Source of the DNA: CAZJKE01 sp964546585
Lineage (GTDB): Bacteria; Planctomycetota; Phycisphaerae; Phycisphaerales; SM1A02
DNA length: 22,422 bases
Assembly (NCBI GenBank): GCA_964546585.1
Contig: CAZJKE010000033.1
Span: 1-22,422, forward strand
Direction: 5' to 3'
Shown: positions 1 through 7,884 of the stretch, one piece after another
How the letters are laid out: every line of letters begins with the position of its first letter
How positions within the stretch are numbered: the stretch's first letter is position 1
Position numbers and translations under genes: made by a program
The notes under the pieces: generated by a model
Seen by the model: the letters and a program-made list of their open reading frames with translations, nothing else
What the model was told of the DNA's origin: nothing
Databases searched by the model: none

Positions 1-1631
1 CCCATGCCGCCCATCGGATCCATGCCGCCGGCGGCGGGACCACCTTCGGGCTCGTCCTCAGGAACCTGCGTGATGACGCAATCGGTGGTCAGGAGAATGC
101 CCGCAACCGATGCGGCATTCTGCAACGCACACCGGTCAACTTTGGCTGGCGTAAGTACGCCCATGTCGACAAGGTTGCCGTACTCAAGCGTCAGTGCATT
201 GAAGCCCTCGCCACCCGTGAGTTCCTGGACTTTCGAGACTACAACGCTGCCTTTCGCACCGGCGTTGTCAGCAATTGTCCGCAGTGGTACGAAGAGCGCG
301 TCGGTGATGGTGTCAACGCCGACCTTTTCATCGCCCTTGGCCACCTTTCGGGTTTTCTTCAGCGCGGATGCCGCTCGGATGAAACTCACTCCACCGCCGG
401 GAACAACGCCTTCCTCGATTGCTGCTCGAGTTGCGTGAAGCGCGTCTTCCACGCGAGCCTTTCGCTCCTTGAGTTCGGCTTCGGTCGCGGCGCCGACATT
501 GATCTGAGCAACGCCACCGGCCAACTTTGCGAGTCGCTCCTGTAGTTTTTCGCGGTCATAGTCGGAATCGGTCCGTTCGATATCCCGACGGATCTGGGTG
601 ATGCGGTCCTGAATGGCGTCGGTTGTACCGGCGCCCTCGATGATCACGGTTGTGTTGTTACTGATTTCGACCTTCTTTGCCTGGCCGAGTTGGGAGAGGC
701 TGAGTTTTTCAAGATCCTCGCCGACATCCTTCATGATCGCTTCCCCGCCTACGAGCACGGCGATGTCATCGAGCATGGCCTTGCGGCGATCGCCGTATCC
801 CGGCGCCTTCACCGCCGCGACCTGCAACACGCCGCGGAGTTTGTTGATGACCAGTGTGGACAGGGCTTCGCCTGTGATATCTTCGGCGATGACGAGCAAT
901 GGCCGCTTGGCTTCCATGACCTTTTCGAGAATTGGAACGAGGTCCTTGGCGGAGTCAATCTTGTCCTCGTGGATGAGGATGAGCGGCTTATCGAGAACGG
1001 TCTTCATGTCCTCGACATCCGTCACAAAGTTGGGACTCAGAAATCCGCGGTCGAATTGCATGCCTTCCACGACATCCACGAAGGTGTCGAGGCTCTTGCC
1101 TTCTTCAACGGTGATGACACCGTCTTTGCCGACCTTGGAGAATGCGTCAGACATGATGCGGCCGATTTCCGGATCGTTGTTCGCCGAGATCGTCGCCACA
1201 GCCTCGATGTTGTCTTCGACGGAACGCGACATGTCGTTGATTTCCTGCACGACCGTTTCTACCGCCATCTTGATACCCCGGACGAGTGCGTTGGCATCAC
1301 TGCCTGCCATGACCCGGCGAAGGCCACCCTTGAAGATGGCTTCCGCGAGAACTGTTGCGGTGGTGGTGCCGTCGCCGGCATCATCAGAAGTCTTGGATGC
1401 GACTTCCTTGACCAGTTGTGCGCCCTGATTCTCATCCTTGTCGCGGAGTTCGATCTCCTCGGCAACGGTGACGCCGTCCTTGGTCACCGTGGGGCCGCCC
1501 CACGACTTGTCCAGCACTGCGTTTCGGCCGCGTGGGCCAAGTGTTGACTTGACTGCTGCGGCGAGTTTCTCGACACCGGTCAGCAGTTTCTTGCGGGCTT
1601 CGACATCGAAAGCCAGTTCCTTGACGGCCAT
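1..1631 (-). CDS. groEL: 60 kDa chaperonin GroEL, C-terminus cut by window edge
   Basis: GroEL forms the double-ring cytosolic chaperonin that folds proteins in an ATP-driven cycle with GroES. Reading the minus strand from the ATG at 1631 gives 543 full codons with no stop. The N-terminus AVKELAFDVEARKKLLTGVE, the ATP-site segment DDAGDGTTTATVL (about residues 83-95, with the catalytic Asp at 87 as in E. coli) and VPGGGV near residue 410 are all classical. The frame ends in a Gly-Gly-Met-rich tail at the left edge, so only a few residues and the stop are missing. An AGGAG Shine-Dalgarno sequence precedes the start by about 10 bases. No groES lies in the 248 bases upstream or in the next gene, and I see no CIRCE (HrcA) inverted repeat there. 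It may therefore be a secondary groEL copy or a groES-unlinked one. Identity is very secure; its regulation is unknown. Confidence 0.97.
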   Translation of the reverse strand, partial: MAVKELAFDVEARKKLLTGVEKLAAAVKSTLGPRGRNAVLDKSWGGPTVTKDGVTVAEEIELRDKDENQGAQLVKEVASKTSDDAGDGTTTATVLAEAIFKGGLRRVMAGSDANALVRGIKMAVETVVQEINDMSRSVEDNIEAVATISANNDPEIGRIMSDAFSKVGKDGVITVEEGKSLDTFVDVVEGMQFDRGFLSPNFVTDVEDMKTVLDKPLILIHEDKIDSAKDLVPILEKVMEAKRPLLVIAEDITGEALSTLVINKLRGVLQVAAVKAPGYGDRRKAMLDDIAVLVGGEAIMKDVGEDLEKLSLSQLGQAKKVEISNNTTVIIEGAGTTDAIQDRITQIRRDIERTDSDYDREKLQERLAKLAGGVAQINVGAATEAELKERKARVEDALHATRAAIEEGVVPGGGVSFIRAASALKKTRKVAKGDEKVGVDTITDALFVPLRTIADNAGAKGSVVVSKVQELTGGEGFNALTLEYGNLVDMGVLTPAKVDRCALQNAASVAGILLTTDCVITQVPEDEPEGGPAAGGMDPMGGM

Positions 1632-1879
1632 GGGAGGGTATCTCCTGTGTGTCCTGATCCCACCAATGCTGGCAGGGCCTCTTCTCCAGTCGCCGGACCC
1701 GATGCCCGCCGACCATCAACTGGGTACAAACGCCGCGCCAATCCTGCGGAGTTGCCACGAAAAAACCGCCCCGCAATCACCCCACCGGCCCCTCTCGCCC
1801 GCCAGCACCTGTTCGCAGCCCCCCAGCCCCCTGCCATGCTGGCAGACAGGGTGTCCGGGACCGGTACTGGGCGCCGGTG
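1632..1879. other. Intergenic region upstream of groEL
   Basis: This is the longest gap in the window, 248 bases, and it is rich in C on the plus strand. It contains the groEL ribosome binding site (AGGAG, minus strand, about 10 bases before the ATG). A ten-base direct repeat ATGCTGGCAG occurs at 1666-1675 and 1836-1845. Two hairpins lie near the end of the neighbouring membrane-protein gene. I see no convincing sigma-70 promoter, no CIRCE element and no credible ORF. The groEL promoter presumably lies here but I cannot place it. Confidence 0.5.
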
Positions 1880-1889
1880 TCAGACACCC
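1831..1889 (-). terminator. Possible hairpin terminator after the zinc-ribbon membrane gene
   Basis: Two inverted repeats follow the stop at 1880-1882. CTGCCA/TGGCAG (arms 1831-1836 and 1840-1845, 3-base loop) is perfect. AGGGTGTC/GACACCCT (arms about 1848-1855 and 1883-1890) encloses the stop codon. A third copy of the arm, GGTGTC at 1877-1882, could compete for the same partner GACACC. No T-tract follows on the minus strand, so intrinsic termination is uncertain. A processing or stability hairpin, or a structural block between this gene and groEL, is equally possible. Confidence 0.35.
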
Positions 1890-2761
1890 TTCAGCAGGTC
1901 GGTGACGAGGGGAGGTGGGGCTACCAGCGCGTGGCGAATCCACCAAGTGTTTCTCAGGACGTAGAGCAGGCCAATGATGATCAGGGCAATGCAAAGCACA
2001 ATGATGATTCGAGCAAGCGTGGCGAGATTCGAATCCGCCGGCACCCACACGAGCAAGAGCCGTCCACCCACCAGTACGGCCAACGCAATGAGTAGATCGT
2101 TCATCCGCTGCCTGCTTCCCTGCGCCTGCCTGAAAGCCCGGCTTCGCTGACCAAGGCGGGGCACCAACCGCCGCAACCCCACAAAGATGAACGCGAGCGA
2201 TACCGCCATCAACGACCAGTCGATGGATGGATCCTCGCCGTTCAGCGTAGTCACGGCAATGACAATCGAAAAAGTGCCCCAAGAGAGAAAACCGACAAGC
2301 GCACAGATGATGCCGGTACGACATCCGGAGAGCAGGCCAGCGCGGCAGAGTCCCATCAACGGTAACACACTGACAAGACCGCCCAACGCAAAGACGCCTG
2401 ACCCGATAAACCAACCGCGGGATGTCCCCCACATTGCAATGCCCCGCGGGACAGGTAGCACACCCGCGTTTGCGGACAAGAGCGGGAGAATCTCGCTGAC
2501 TACTGCGAGCAGACAACACGCAGCAATCAACAACAGCGCCGTTCCTATCAAACCAGGACGAGGTAGCGGTGGCAATCGGCGACTCGCCGGGTCGACGACA
2601 TCAATGATGGTAAGCCGAACCGGTTCACCACACTCCGGACAATCGCCATCCCCTGGCAAACCACGCAGGTCGTATCCACAACGACCGCAGGCAAGCGAAC
2701 AAGCAACTTGCGTGCCCGCGAGGTCGGTCTTGATCGGAGATGAAACTTCATCTTCTTTCAT
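1880..2761 (-). CDS. Zinc-ribbon multi-pass membrane protein, function unknown
   Basis: A 293-residue protein. The N-terminal soluble part (about residues 1-65) holds CGRCGYDLRGLPGDGDCPECG, a C25/C28...C41/C44 zinc ribbon. After it come roughly six hydrophobic segments (about 70-90, 119-138, 150-172, 182-196, 223-241 and 248-269), a basic loop around 200-220 and a short cytoplasmic tail. Planctomycete genomes encode many membrane proteins with this 'CxxCgYdLrGl...CPeCG' head, none with a role I can name. The ATG at 2761 is the only start near the zinc ribbon and has no clear Shine-Dalgarno sequence. The gene diverges from the MoxR gene with only 23 bases between start codons, so its promoter must lie inside the moxR 5' end. 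A link to MoxR, for example as a membrane partner, is speculation from position alone. Confidence 0.85.
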   Translation of the reverse strand: MKEDEVSSPIKTDLAGTQVACSLACGRCGYDLRGLPGDGDCPECGEPVRLTIIDVVDPASRRLPPLPRPGLIGTALLLIAACCLLAVVSEILPLLSANAGVLPVPRGIAMWGTSRGWFIGSGVFALGGLVSVLPLMGLCRAGLLSGCRTGIICALVGFLSWGTFSIVIAVTTLNGEDPSIDWSLMAVSLAFIFVGLRRLVPRLGQRSRAFRQAQGSRQRMNDLLIALAVLVGGRLLLVWVPADSNLATLARIIIVLCIALIIIGLLYVLRNTWWIRHALVAPPPLVTDLLKGV

Positions 2762-2766
2762 GGAGC

Positions 2767-2772
2767 TATACT
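2767..2772 (+). promoter_or_regulatory. Candidate -10 box for moxR
   Basis: TATACT lies 12 bases before the moxR ATG in the 23-base divergent gap. It would put the transcription start about five bases before the ATG, giving a nearly leaderless mRNA, which fits the absence of a Shine-Dalgarno sequence. No good -35 hexamer sits 16-18 bases upstream, so this is a weak call. The same core read on the other strand gives TATAGC, too close to the divergent ATG to serve that gene. Confidence 0.35.
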
Positions 2773-2784
2773 CGCTGCAACAAC

Positions 2785-3726
2785 ATGAACCAGGGACTTG
2801 TCACAAAACTGCAGGATCTGAGGCGAAACATCGCCGCAGTCTACATGGGCAACACTGCCGCCATCGATCGCGTGGTCGTTTGCCTTCTTGCTCGTGGCCA
2901 CATGCTCATTGAGGATGTCCCCGGGGTTGGAAAGACCGTTCTTGCAAATGCGCTGGCAAAGTCGCTCGATTGCAGTTTCGCGCGTATTCAATGCACGCCC
3001 GACCTGCTGCCAAGTGACATAACGGGGGTAAACATCTATGATCGCCGAGACGGCGAGTTCTCGTTTCGGCCCGGCCCGGTGTTCAACAACATCATCGTGG
3101 CGGATGAGATCAACCGAACAACACCGCGAACGCAGTCGGCGCTGCTTGAGGCCATGGGCGAATCACTGGTCACGATTGATGGCAACACCAGAACGCTTCC
3201 CGATCCATTCATGGTTGTTGCTACCCAGAACCCCTATGAATTCGAGGGGACATATTTCCTGCCGGAAAACCAACTTGATCGTTTTCTCATGCGGATCAAC
3301 CTCGGCTATCCCTCGCCCGATGATGAGAACCGCATCATCCGGCACCAGCCAGCCCGCACAAGTCTGCAGTCACTGCAACCTGTCATGAACGCCGCTGATG
3401 TCGTTGCTCTGCAAGATCAGGTTGACGCGGTTCGATTGGACGACTCTCTCGTTGAATATGTGATTGCATTGTCATCTGCCACACGCCAAGCCGATGATCT
3501 CCGGGTCGGCGTCAGCCCACGCGGCGGCCTTGCACTCTCGCAGGCAGCGCGTGCCACCGCGCTGCTTGCCGATCGAGACTACTGCGTGCCGGAGGATGTC
3601 GTGTCCAACGTACTTCCAGTGTGCGCGCACCGCGTTGTAAGCAGAACATCGATGTATGACGGCGATACCGGCTCGACGCGCCGCATCATGCAACAGGTGC
3701 TGGAAACAGTGCCGAGCCCGACTTGA
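2785..3726 (+). CDS. MoxR-family AAA+ ATPase
   Basis: A 313-residue AAA+ ATPase of the MoxR family. These ATPases act as chaperone-like activators of metal insertion or complex assembly, usually with von Willebrand A and DUF58 proteins. Visible motifs are Walker A DVPGVGKT (44-51), Walker B IIVADEIN (103-110), sensor-1 ATQNP (146-150) and the ENQLDRFLMRI block (161-171) with the expected arginine. The C-terminal lid includes VGVSPRGGLAL. Length is typical for the family. I chose the ATG at 2785. An in-frame ATG at 2740 would add 15 residues unlike the family and overlap the divergent gene. None of the usual partner genes follow: the next gene, hpt, is convergent and ends five bases away. The substrate is therefore unknown. 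Confidence 0.93.
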   Translation: MNQGLVTKLQDLRRNIAAVYMGNTAAIDRVVVCLLARGHMLIEDVPGVGKTVLANALAKSLDCSFARIQCTPDLLPSDITGVNIYDRRDGEFSFRPGPVFNNIIVADEINRTTPRTQSALLEAMGESLVTIDGNTRTLPDPFMVVATQNPYEFEGTYFLPENQLDRFLMRINLGYPSPDDENRIIRHQPARTSLQSLQPVMNAADVVALQDQVDAVRLDDSLVEYVIALSSATRQADDLRVGVSPRGGLALSQAARATALLADRDYCVPEDVVSNVLPVCAHRVVSRTSMYDGDTGSTRRIMQQVLETVPSPT

Positions 3727-3731
3727 GGGTG
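3727..3731. other. Five-base convergent junction of moxR and hpt
   Basis: Only five bases separate the two stop codons (TGA on plus, TAG on minus), and I see no hairpin with a T-tract at or just past either end. Transcription of each gene probably runs into the other. Confidence 0.6.
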
Positions 3732-4271
3732 CTACTCCGGCGCGATGACACCCAGGTCGGGGAGATTGCGATAGTACCCGTCGTAGTCGAGGCCGCAACC
3801 AACGACAAATTCGTCTTCAATGTCGAAGCCGACATACTCGCAGGGAACCGCCATGGCCGATTCCAGTTTCTTCCGCAACAGCACACAAGTCCGGATGGAT
3901 CGCGGTCCAAGTTGCTCCAACTCGCCGCGGATCTTGGTAAGCGTTCTGCCGGAGTCAAGGATGTCATCCACGAGCAAGACATGTTTTTCGGCAATGTCCG
4001 ACGGAACCGCGCCAAGAATCGGCTCACCACTTGATGTCGTGCTCGCGCCGACATAACTGCTCGCAGTAATCAGGCTGATTCGAATCTTCATGGGCAAGTG
4101 CCGCATGAGATCCGCCACAAAGATGATGCTGCCGGTCATGACCGCCACGAGCACGATCTCGCCATTCGTTCCCGTCTCGTGCAAATCCTTCGTAATCGCC
4201 TCACCCAATTCCCGAGTCCGATCGGCGATCTCCTGCCTCGAGATGAGAATCCGCTTGATGTCATGCCTCAT
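3732..4271 (-). CDS. hpt: Hypoxanthine/guanine phosphoribosyltransferase
   Basis: Purine-salvage enzyme of 179 residues that joins hypoxanthine or guanine to PRPP, giving IMP or GMP plus pyrophosphate, in the cytosol with Mg2+. The PRPP-binding signature VLLVDDILDSGRTL occupies residues 98-111. The N-terminal VAVMTGSIIFVADLMR (42-57) and the C-terminal YVGFDIEDEFVVGCGLDYDG (146-165), which includes the base-recognition region, match Hpt. An upstream in-frame extension is rejected because it is antisense-like and overlaps mgtE. The ATG at 4271 overlaps the mgtE stop as ATGA, so translation is probably coupled. It is the last gene of the LOG-DUF47-pit-mgtE-hpt run. The tRNA lysidine synthetase and ftsH neighbours often found beside hpt are absent. 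Confidence 0.95.
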   Translation of the reverse strand: MRHDIKRILISRQEIADRTRELGEAITKDLHETGTNGEIVLVAVMTGSIIFVADLMRHLPMKIRISLITASSYVGASTTSSGEPILGAVPSDIAEKHVLLVDDILDSGRTLTKIRGELEQLGPRSIRTCVLLRKKLESAMAVPCEYVGFDIEDEFVVGCGLDYDGYYRNLPDLGVIAPE

Positions 4272-5695
4272 GAACAGCCTCCCTGCAACCAACCAATGGA
4301 CAGTGCCGCAATACCCAACAACGCCGAAAAGGCAACGGCGTCCGTCACCATGACAAGAAAGATGGCAGACGCCTGCGCCGGATCCGCGCCCAGTCGCCGC
4401 ATGATCAACGGAATCGACGCGCCAGCAAGTGTGCCCGCAGCCATGGAGATCGCCATTGCGGCGCCGGTGATAACGCCAAACCGCCACGCCGCTTCGCTGC
4501 CGAAGACAAAGAGTGCGGCCGACACGGCAATCCCCAGCGCAATGCCGGAAACAAGACCGACAATCAACTCGCGCCTGATGAGCGGCGCGATGCGGTCGTG
4601 CCGCACTTCGTCGAGCGCGAGCCCTCGCAGCGTGACAGCCAGCGCCTGATGCCCTGCATTGCCCGCAAGAGCGGCGATGAGCGGCATGAACACGGCAAGC
4701 AGCGCGAATTGCTCAATGAGATCATCGAATTGCAGCACGACGAGTGTTGCTGGAACCATGACGATCACCGAGATGACCAGCCACGGCATGCGTCCGCGGA
4801 GTTTCTCCGCAACGCCCGAGTACACCGCTTCGCCCGCGCCAGCGCCTACTGCCTTCTGCACATCCTCGGTCTGTTCATCCTCAATGATTTCGATGACATC
4901 GTCCACGGTTACGATGCCCAGCAGCCGGTCCGAAGCGTCAACGACCGGCAGCATGTCGTATCCATACCGCTCGAATTCGCGGGCAACATGTTCCCTGTCG
5001 GTATCGCTGCGCACAGCAGCCACCTGCCTTGCCATGACATCGGCAATCGCATCATCGCCATGCCCGATCAGCAACTCGCGAAGGCTCACGATGCCGACAA
5101 GTTCATCTCCCTGCCCCGTGACTGGAAGGTCGAGCACATGTTCGGGCAGTTCCCGCTCGCGCAGCACTTCGACGGCCGCGGAGATTGAGATGGATTCGTC
5201 GAGCGAAATGAAATCCGTTGTCATGATTCCCGCGGCAGATTCTTCCTCGTAGTCACAGAGTCGCCGCAGCGGACGTGCGGCTGCAACCGGCATCTTGAGG
5301 AGGAAATCCTCGCGGAATGGATTCTCCATGCCCCGCAGAATGCTGGCGGCGTCATCGGGCGCCATGATTTCGAGCAAGTGCGCGCCGTAGGCGGTTCGAT
5401 CATCCTCTACGAGATCTCCAAGGATCATCACCGCCAGCGGCGTTTCCATTTCCGCAAGCGCGTCGGACGCTGCCTGATCCTCCATGAGTTCGAGAATCTC
5501 GGCGGCCTCGGTCTCATCCAGATCTTCGAGCGTATCGGCGGCGTCCGCGGCCTTCTGCCTGGTCACCGCGGTGGCGAGCGCGGGAACATCGATGGTGTGC
5601 GCCATCAGGTCTGCCACACGCGCATCCGCGGACGATGCTGACTGGCCAAACTCGACGACCGACTCGTCCGTATGTGGTTGTTCTTGGCCGGCCAT
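4268..5695 (-). CDS. mgtE: Magnesium transporter MgtE
   Basis: Mg2+-gated Mg2+ channel of the inner membrane, 475 residues. The order is standard: a short variable head, the acidic helical N-domain (about 45-155), two CBS domains (about 157-280, starting AGIMTTDF and with IVTVDDVIEIIEDEQTED at the end), a plug helix, and five membrane segments (about 303-472). Pore elements MPLIAALAGNAGHQ (337-350) and MVTDAVAF are present. Asp452 in the latter corresponds to the key pore aspartate of Thermus MgtE by motif. I prefer the ATG at 5695, four bases after the pit stop. An in-frame ATG at 5749 would add 18 unlikely residues inside pit. The gene overlaps hpt by four bases. The Shine-Dalgarno sequence is weak, suggesting coupling to pit. 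Confidence 0.95.
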   Translation of the reverse strand: MAGQEQPHTDESVVEFGQSASSADARVADLMAHTIDVPALATAVTRQKAADAADTLEDLDETEAAEILELMEDQAASDALAEMETPLAVMILGDLVEDDRTAYGAHLLEIMAPDDAASILRGMENPFREDFLLKMPVAAARPLRRLCDYEEESAAGIMTTDFISLDESISISAAVEVLRERELPEHVLDLPVTGQGDELVGIVSLRELLIGHGDDAIADVMARQVAAVRSDTDREHVAREFERYGYDMLPVVDASDRLLGIVTVDDVIEIIEDEQTEDVQKAVGAGAGEAVYSGVAEKLRGRMPWLVISVIVMVPATLVVLQFDDLIEQFALLAVFMPLIAALAGNAGHQALAVTLRGLALDEVRHDRIAPLIRRELIVGLVSGIALGIAVSAALFVFGSEAAWRFGVITGAAMAISMAAGTLAGASIPLIMRRLGADPAQASAIFLVMVTDAVAFSALLGIAALSIGWLQGGCS

Positions 5696-5699
5696 GATC

Positions 5700-7121
5700 T
5701 TAGAAAACGATGGACAGGCCCTTGTAGAACACGATCGCCAGCAGCGCACCGGCGGGTATTGTCACAACCCAACTGACGAGAATGTCCCGGACAGTCGTAA
5801 GATTCAGCGCACCGATGCCGCGAGCAAGACCCACGCCGAGCACCGCGCCAACAAGCGTGTGTGTCGTCGAAATCGGCAGACCGAGTTTCGAGGCAATGAC
5901 GATGGTCGTTGCAGCACCAAACTCAGCGCAGAAGCCCCGCGACGGCGTCAATTCGGTAATCCTCCGCCCGATCGTTTCCATGACTCGCCACCCCCAAGTC
6001 GCCAAGCCGATGACGATGCCAACACCACCGAGCGCAAGGGCCCAGAGTGGCACAGTGGCCTTCGCCGCAATGATGCCGTCCTGCGCCGTCTGCACCGCTG
6101 CGGAGAGCGGACCAATGGCGTTGGCCACATCGTTCGAACCATGTGCAAAGGCGACAAAGCACGCTGTCAGAATCTGTAGATAGATGAAGATCCGCTCCAC
6201 CTGTCTGAACTCAGTACGACTTGAACCGAGATTCGCGCGGCGGTCCACGGCTTCATTGAGTGATGAGACTTCGTGCGCCAAGTGACCGATCGTTGGCTTC
6301 ATGTCTTGATCGGCAATCGACTTCGCCCGCGTCAGATGGCGCAGAGAACGCGACAGCGACCGTCCGAGGAATCGCATTTTCATCTGGTGTTGGTCTTCAA
6401 GGTCCTCCGTCACCGAGAACCGCCGGACAAGCGCGGCCGCAATCATGGCTGCCACGAGTCCGACACCGCTGGCGATCAGAATCGCTGACGGCAGTTGAAG
6501 GTCGAGATTCAAGTTCTTGAGCCCCTTGAAGATCATCACAAGCGTCATGATGCCGAGCACAAAGAACACGATGACAGGCGTGAGTTGCCTTGCTGCCTTC
6601 ACGGGGTCGGGTCTGTAGAAGATCCGGTGCAGCACGATCTGGAAAATGATGAAACTGATGGACCCACTGAGCAGAGGAGACACGACCCAACTCATTGCAA
6701 TTGTTCCAACTTTGTCCCAGTGCACTGCCGCCATGCCACCATAGACAACGCCGAAACCGATGATCGCGCCAACAATTGAGTGCGTGGTTGATACAGGCCA
6801 GCCAAAGTAGGACGCTGTCTGCAACCAGACTCCAGCCGCCAACAGCGCAGCGAGCATCCCCAGCACAAATGCCTGTGGGTCACCGGCAAAGATCACCGGG
6901 TCCACGATGCCCTTGCGAACCGTGTCGGATACATGCGAGCCAACCAAGAATGCGCCAGCGAACTCGAGCACCGCGGCGACGAGCACTGCCCGCCTCAGCG
7001 TCAGCGCGCCAGAGCCGACGCTCGTGCCCATGGCATTGGCGACATCGTTGGCGCCAATGTTCCACGCCATGTAGAAGCCAAAGGCGAGTGCCAGGACGAT
7101 GAGAATCGTGGAGTATTCCAT
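5700..7121 (-). CDS. pit: Low-affinity inorganic phosphate transporter, PiT family
   Basis: Inner-membrane permease of 473 residues that imports phosphate, known in this family to move as a neutral metal-phosphate complex driven by H+ or Na+. The duplicated PiT signatures are clear: NIGANDVANAMGTSVGSGAL (21-40) and AHGSNDVANAIGPLSAA (326-342). There are also two WPVSTTHSIVGA/LPISTTHTLVGA repeats. A long hydrophilic central loop (about 235-305) separates the halves, as in bacterial Pit proteins. It lies 33 bases after the DUF47 gene, the usual partner of Pit, and four bases before mgtE. The start at 7121 has no strong Shine-Dalgarno sequence, but the N-terminus matches the family exactly. The symbol pit is by family; substrate specificity has not been shown for this protein. 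Confidence 0.95.
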   Translation of the reverse strand: MEYSTILIVLALAFGFYMAWNIGANDVANAMGTSVGSGALTLRRAVLVAAVLEFAGAFLVGSHVSDTVRKGIVDPVIFAGDPQAFVLGMLAALLAAGVWLQTASYFGWPVSTTHSIVGAIIGFGVVYGGMAAVHWDKVGTIAMSWVVSPLLSGSISFIIFQIVLHRIFYRPDPVKAARQLTPVIVFFVLGIMTLVMIFKGLKNLNLDLQLPSAILIASGVGLVAAMIAAALVRRFSVTEDLEDQHQMKMRFLGRSLSRSLRHLTRAKSIADQDMKPTIGHLAHEVSSLNEAVDRRANLGSSRTEFRQVERIFIYLQILTACFVAFAHGSNDVANAIGPLSAAVQTAQDGIIAAKATVPLWALALGGVGIVIGLATWGWRVMETIGRRITELTPSRGFCAEFGAATTIVIASKLGLPISTTHTLVGAVLGVGLARGIGALNLTTVRDILVSWVVTIPAGALLAIVFYKGLSIVF

Positions 7122-7154
7122 CAGACTCGATGATCTCGATGTTGTATCAGTTGG

Positions 7155-7835
7155 CTACTTGAGCGTCAGGAGCATGCGAACGCGGTTCGCGAGTTTTTCT
7201 GAGAGATTGCTGAGAGCGGCGACCTCATGCAAGAGTCGCATCCAGGTATAGAACTCGCCGATTGAGAGATCGTCTTCCAGAGCAAAGATCTCCCGCATGA
7301 GATCGCGCTGCTGAATGTCGACCGTGTGTTCCATTTCGGCGACATCGTCAATCATGCCGTCAACACGCCCCGCCTCCGCCCCACCGAATCCGGACTCGAT
7401 GAGGTCGTCGAGTTCCTCCATGACGCTGCGCGCCTTGTGAAAGGTGGACTCGTTGCCAGCAACATAGTCATTGAACTTCTCCGCGATCGATTCCGGTATC
7501 GGGATGCACTTCAGGCTGAGTAGGATGCCGATGTCCTCGGCGCGGTCGGCGATGCTGTCCTGCAGCGACAGTATTTCAAGCAACTGGCCGCGATCGATCG
7601 CCATGAAGAGGCCACGCGGAAGGTTGTTGCGAATGTCGTTCTTGACCAGATCGGCCTTATGCTCAAGTTTCGAAATCCTCCTTGATGCTTGACCGATTGC
7701 CTCCGCATCGAGATTCGGAAGGTGGTTGAGCAAGTCAACTACCTGTTGCACACAGTCAGCCACCTTCTCAAGGTGCAGCTGAAGAGGGACGAAAGGAGAG
7801 CGGCCAAACAGTCTGGCCATTGTGCGTACGGACAT
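7155..7835 (-). CDS. DUF47 (PhoU-like, TIGR00153) protein, partner of Pit
   Basis: All-helical, PhoU-like cytosolic protein of 226 residues. DUF47 genes are commonly found directly upstream of pit and are thought to control phosphate permease activity; the biochemistry is poorly known. The N-terminus MARLFGRSPFVPLQLHLEKV and the blocks ISKLEHKADLVKNDIRNNLP and LSLQDSIADRAEDIGILLS are family hallmarks carrying the PhoU-type acidic metal-binding pattern. The ATG at 7835 has GGAGA about eight bases upstream and is favoured. An ATG at 7820 is an alternative, and the long in-frame extension back to 8153 is a shadow of the LOG gene. A TATAGT hexamer (7874-7879, minus) sits upstream but lacks a -35 box. 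Confidence 0.93.
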   Translation of the reverse strand: MSVRTMARLFGRSPFVPLQLHLEKVADCVQQVVDLLNHLPNLDAEAIGQASRRISKLEHKADLVKNDIRNNLPRGLFMAIDRGQLLEILSLQDSIADRAEDIGILLSLKCIPIPESIAEKFNDYVAGNESTFHKARSVMEELDDLIESGFGGAEAGRVDGMIDDVAEMEHTVDIQQRDLMREIFALEDDLSIGEFYTWMRLLHEVAALSNLSEKLANRVRMLLTLK

Positions 7836-7884
7836 TGGTTGATTCTCCGTGCGGACTCGTTCCGGGAGCGGCACTATAGGCGAT

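Noticed and set aside
690..1547. Long plus-strand ORF (285 codons) and another at 613-1428 opposite groEL
   Set aside because: They are antisense to an intact groEL. Long antisense frames over groEL are a known artefact, sometimes wrongly named NAD-specific glutamate dehydrogenase.
1716..2519. 267-codon minus-strand ORF overlapping the zinc-ribbon membrane gene
   Set aside because: It shares the strand but is in another frame, with scattered Cys/His/Arg composition and no hydrophobic or domain pattern. The 1880-2761 frame has clear zinc ribbon and membrane segments.
4272..4487. N-terminal extension of hpt (72 codons)
   Set aside because: It is out-of-frame mgtE sequence. The Hpt family starts at the ATG at 4271, which also forms an ATGA overlap with mgtE.
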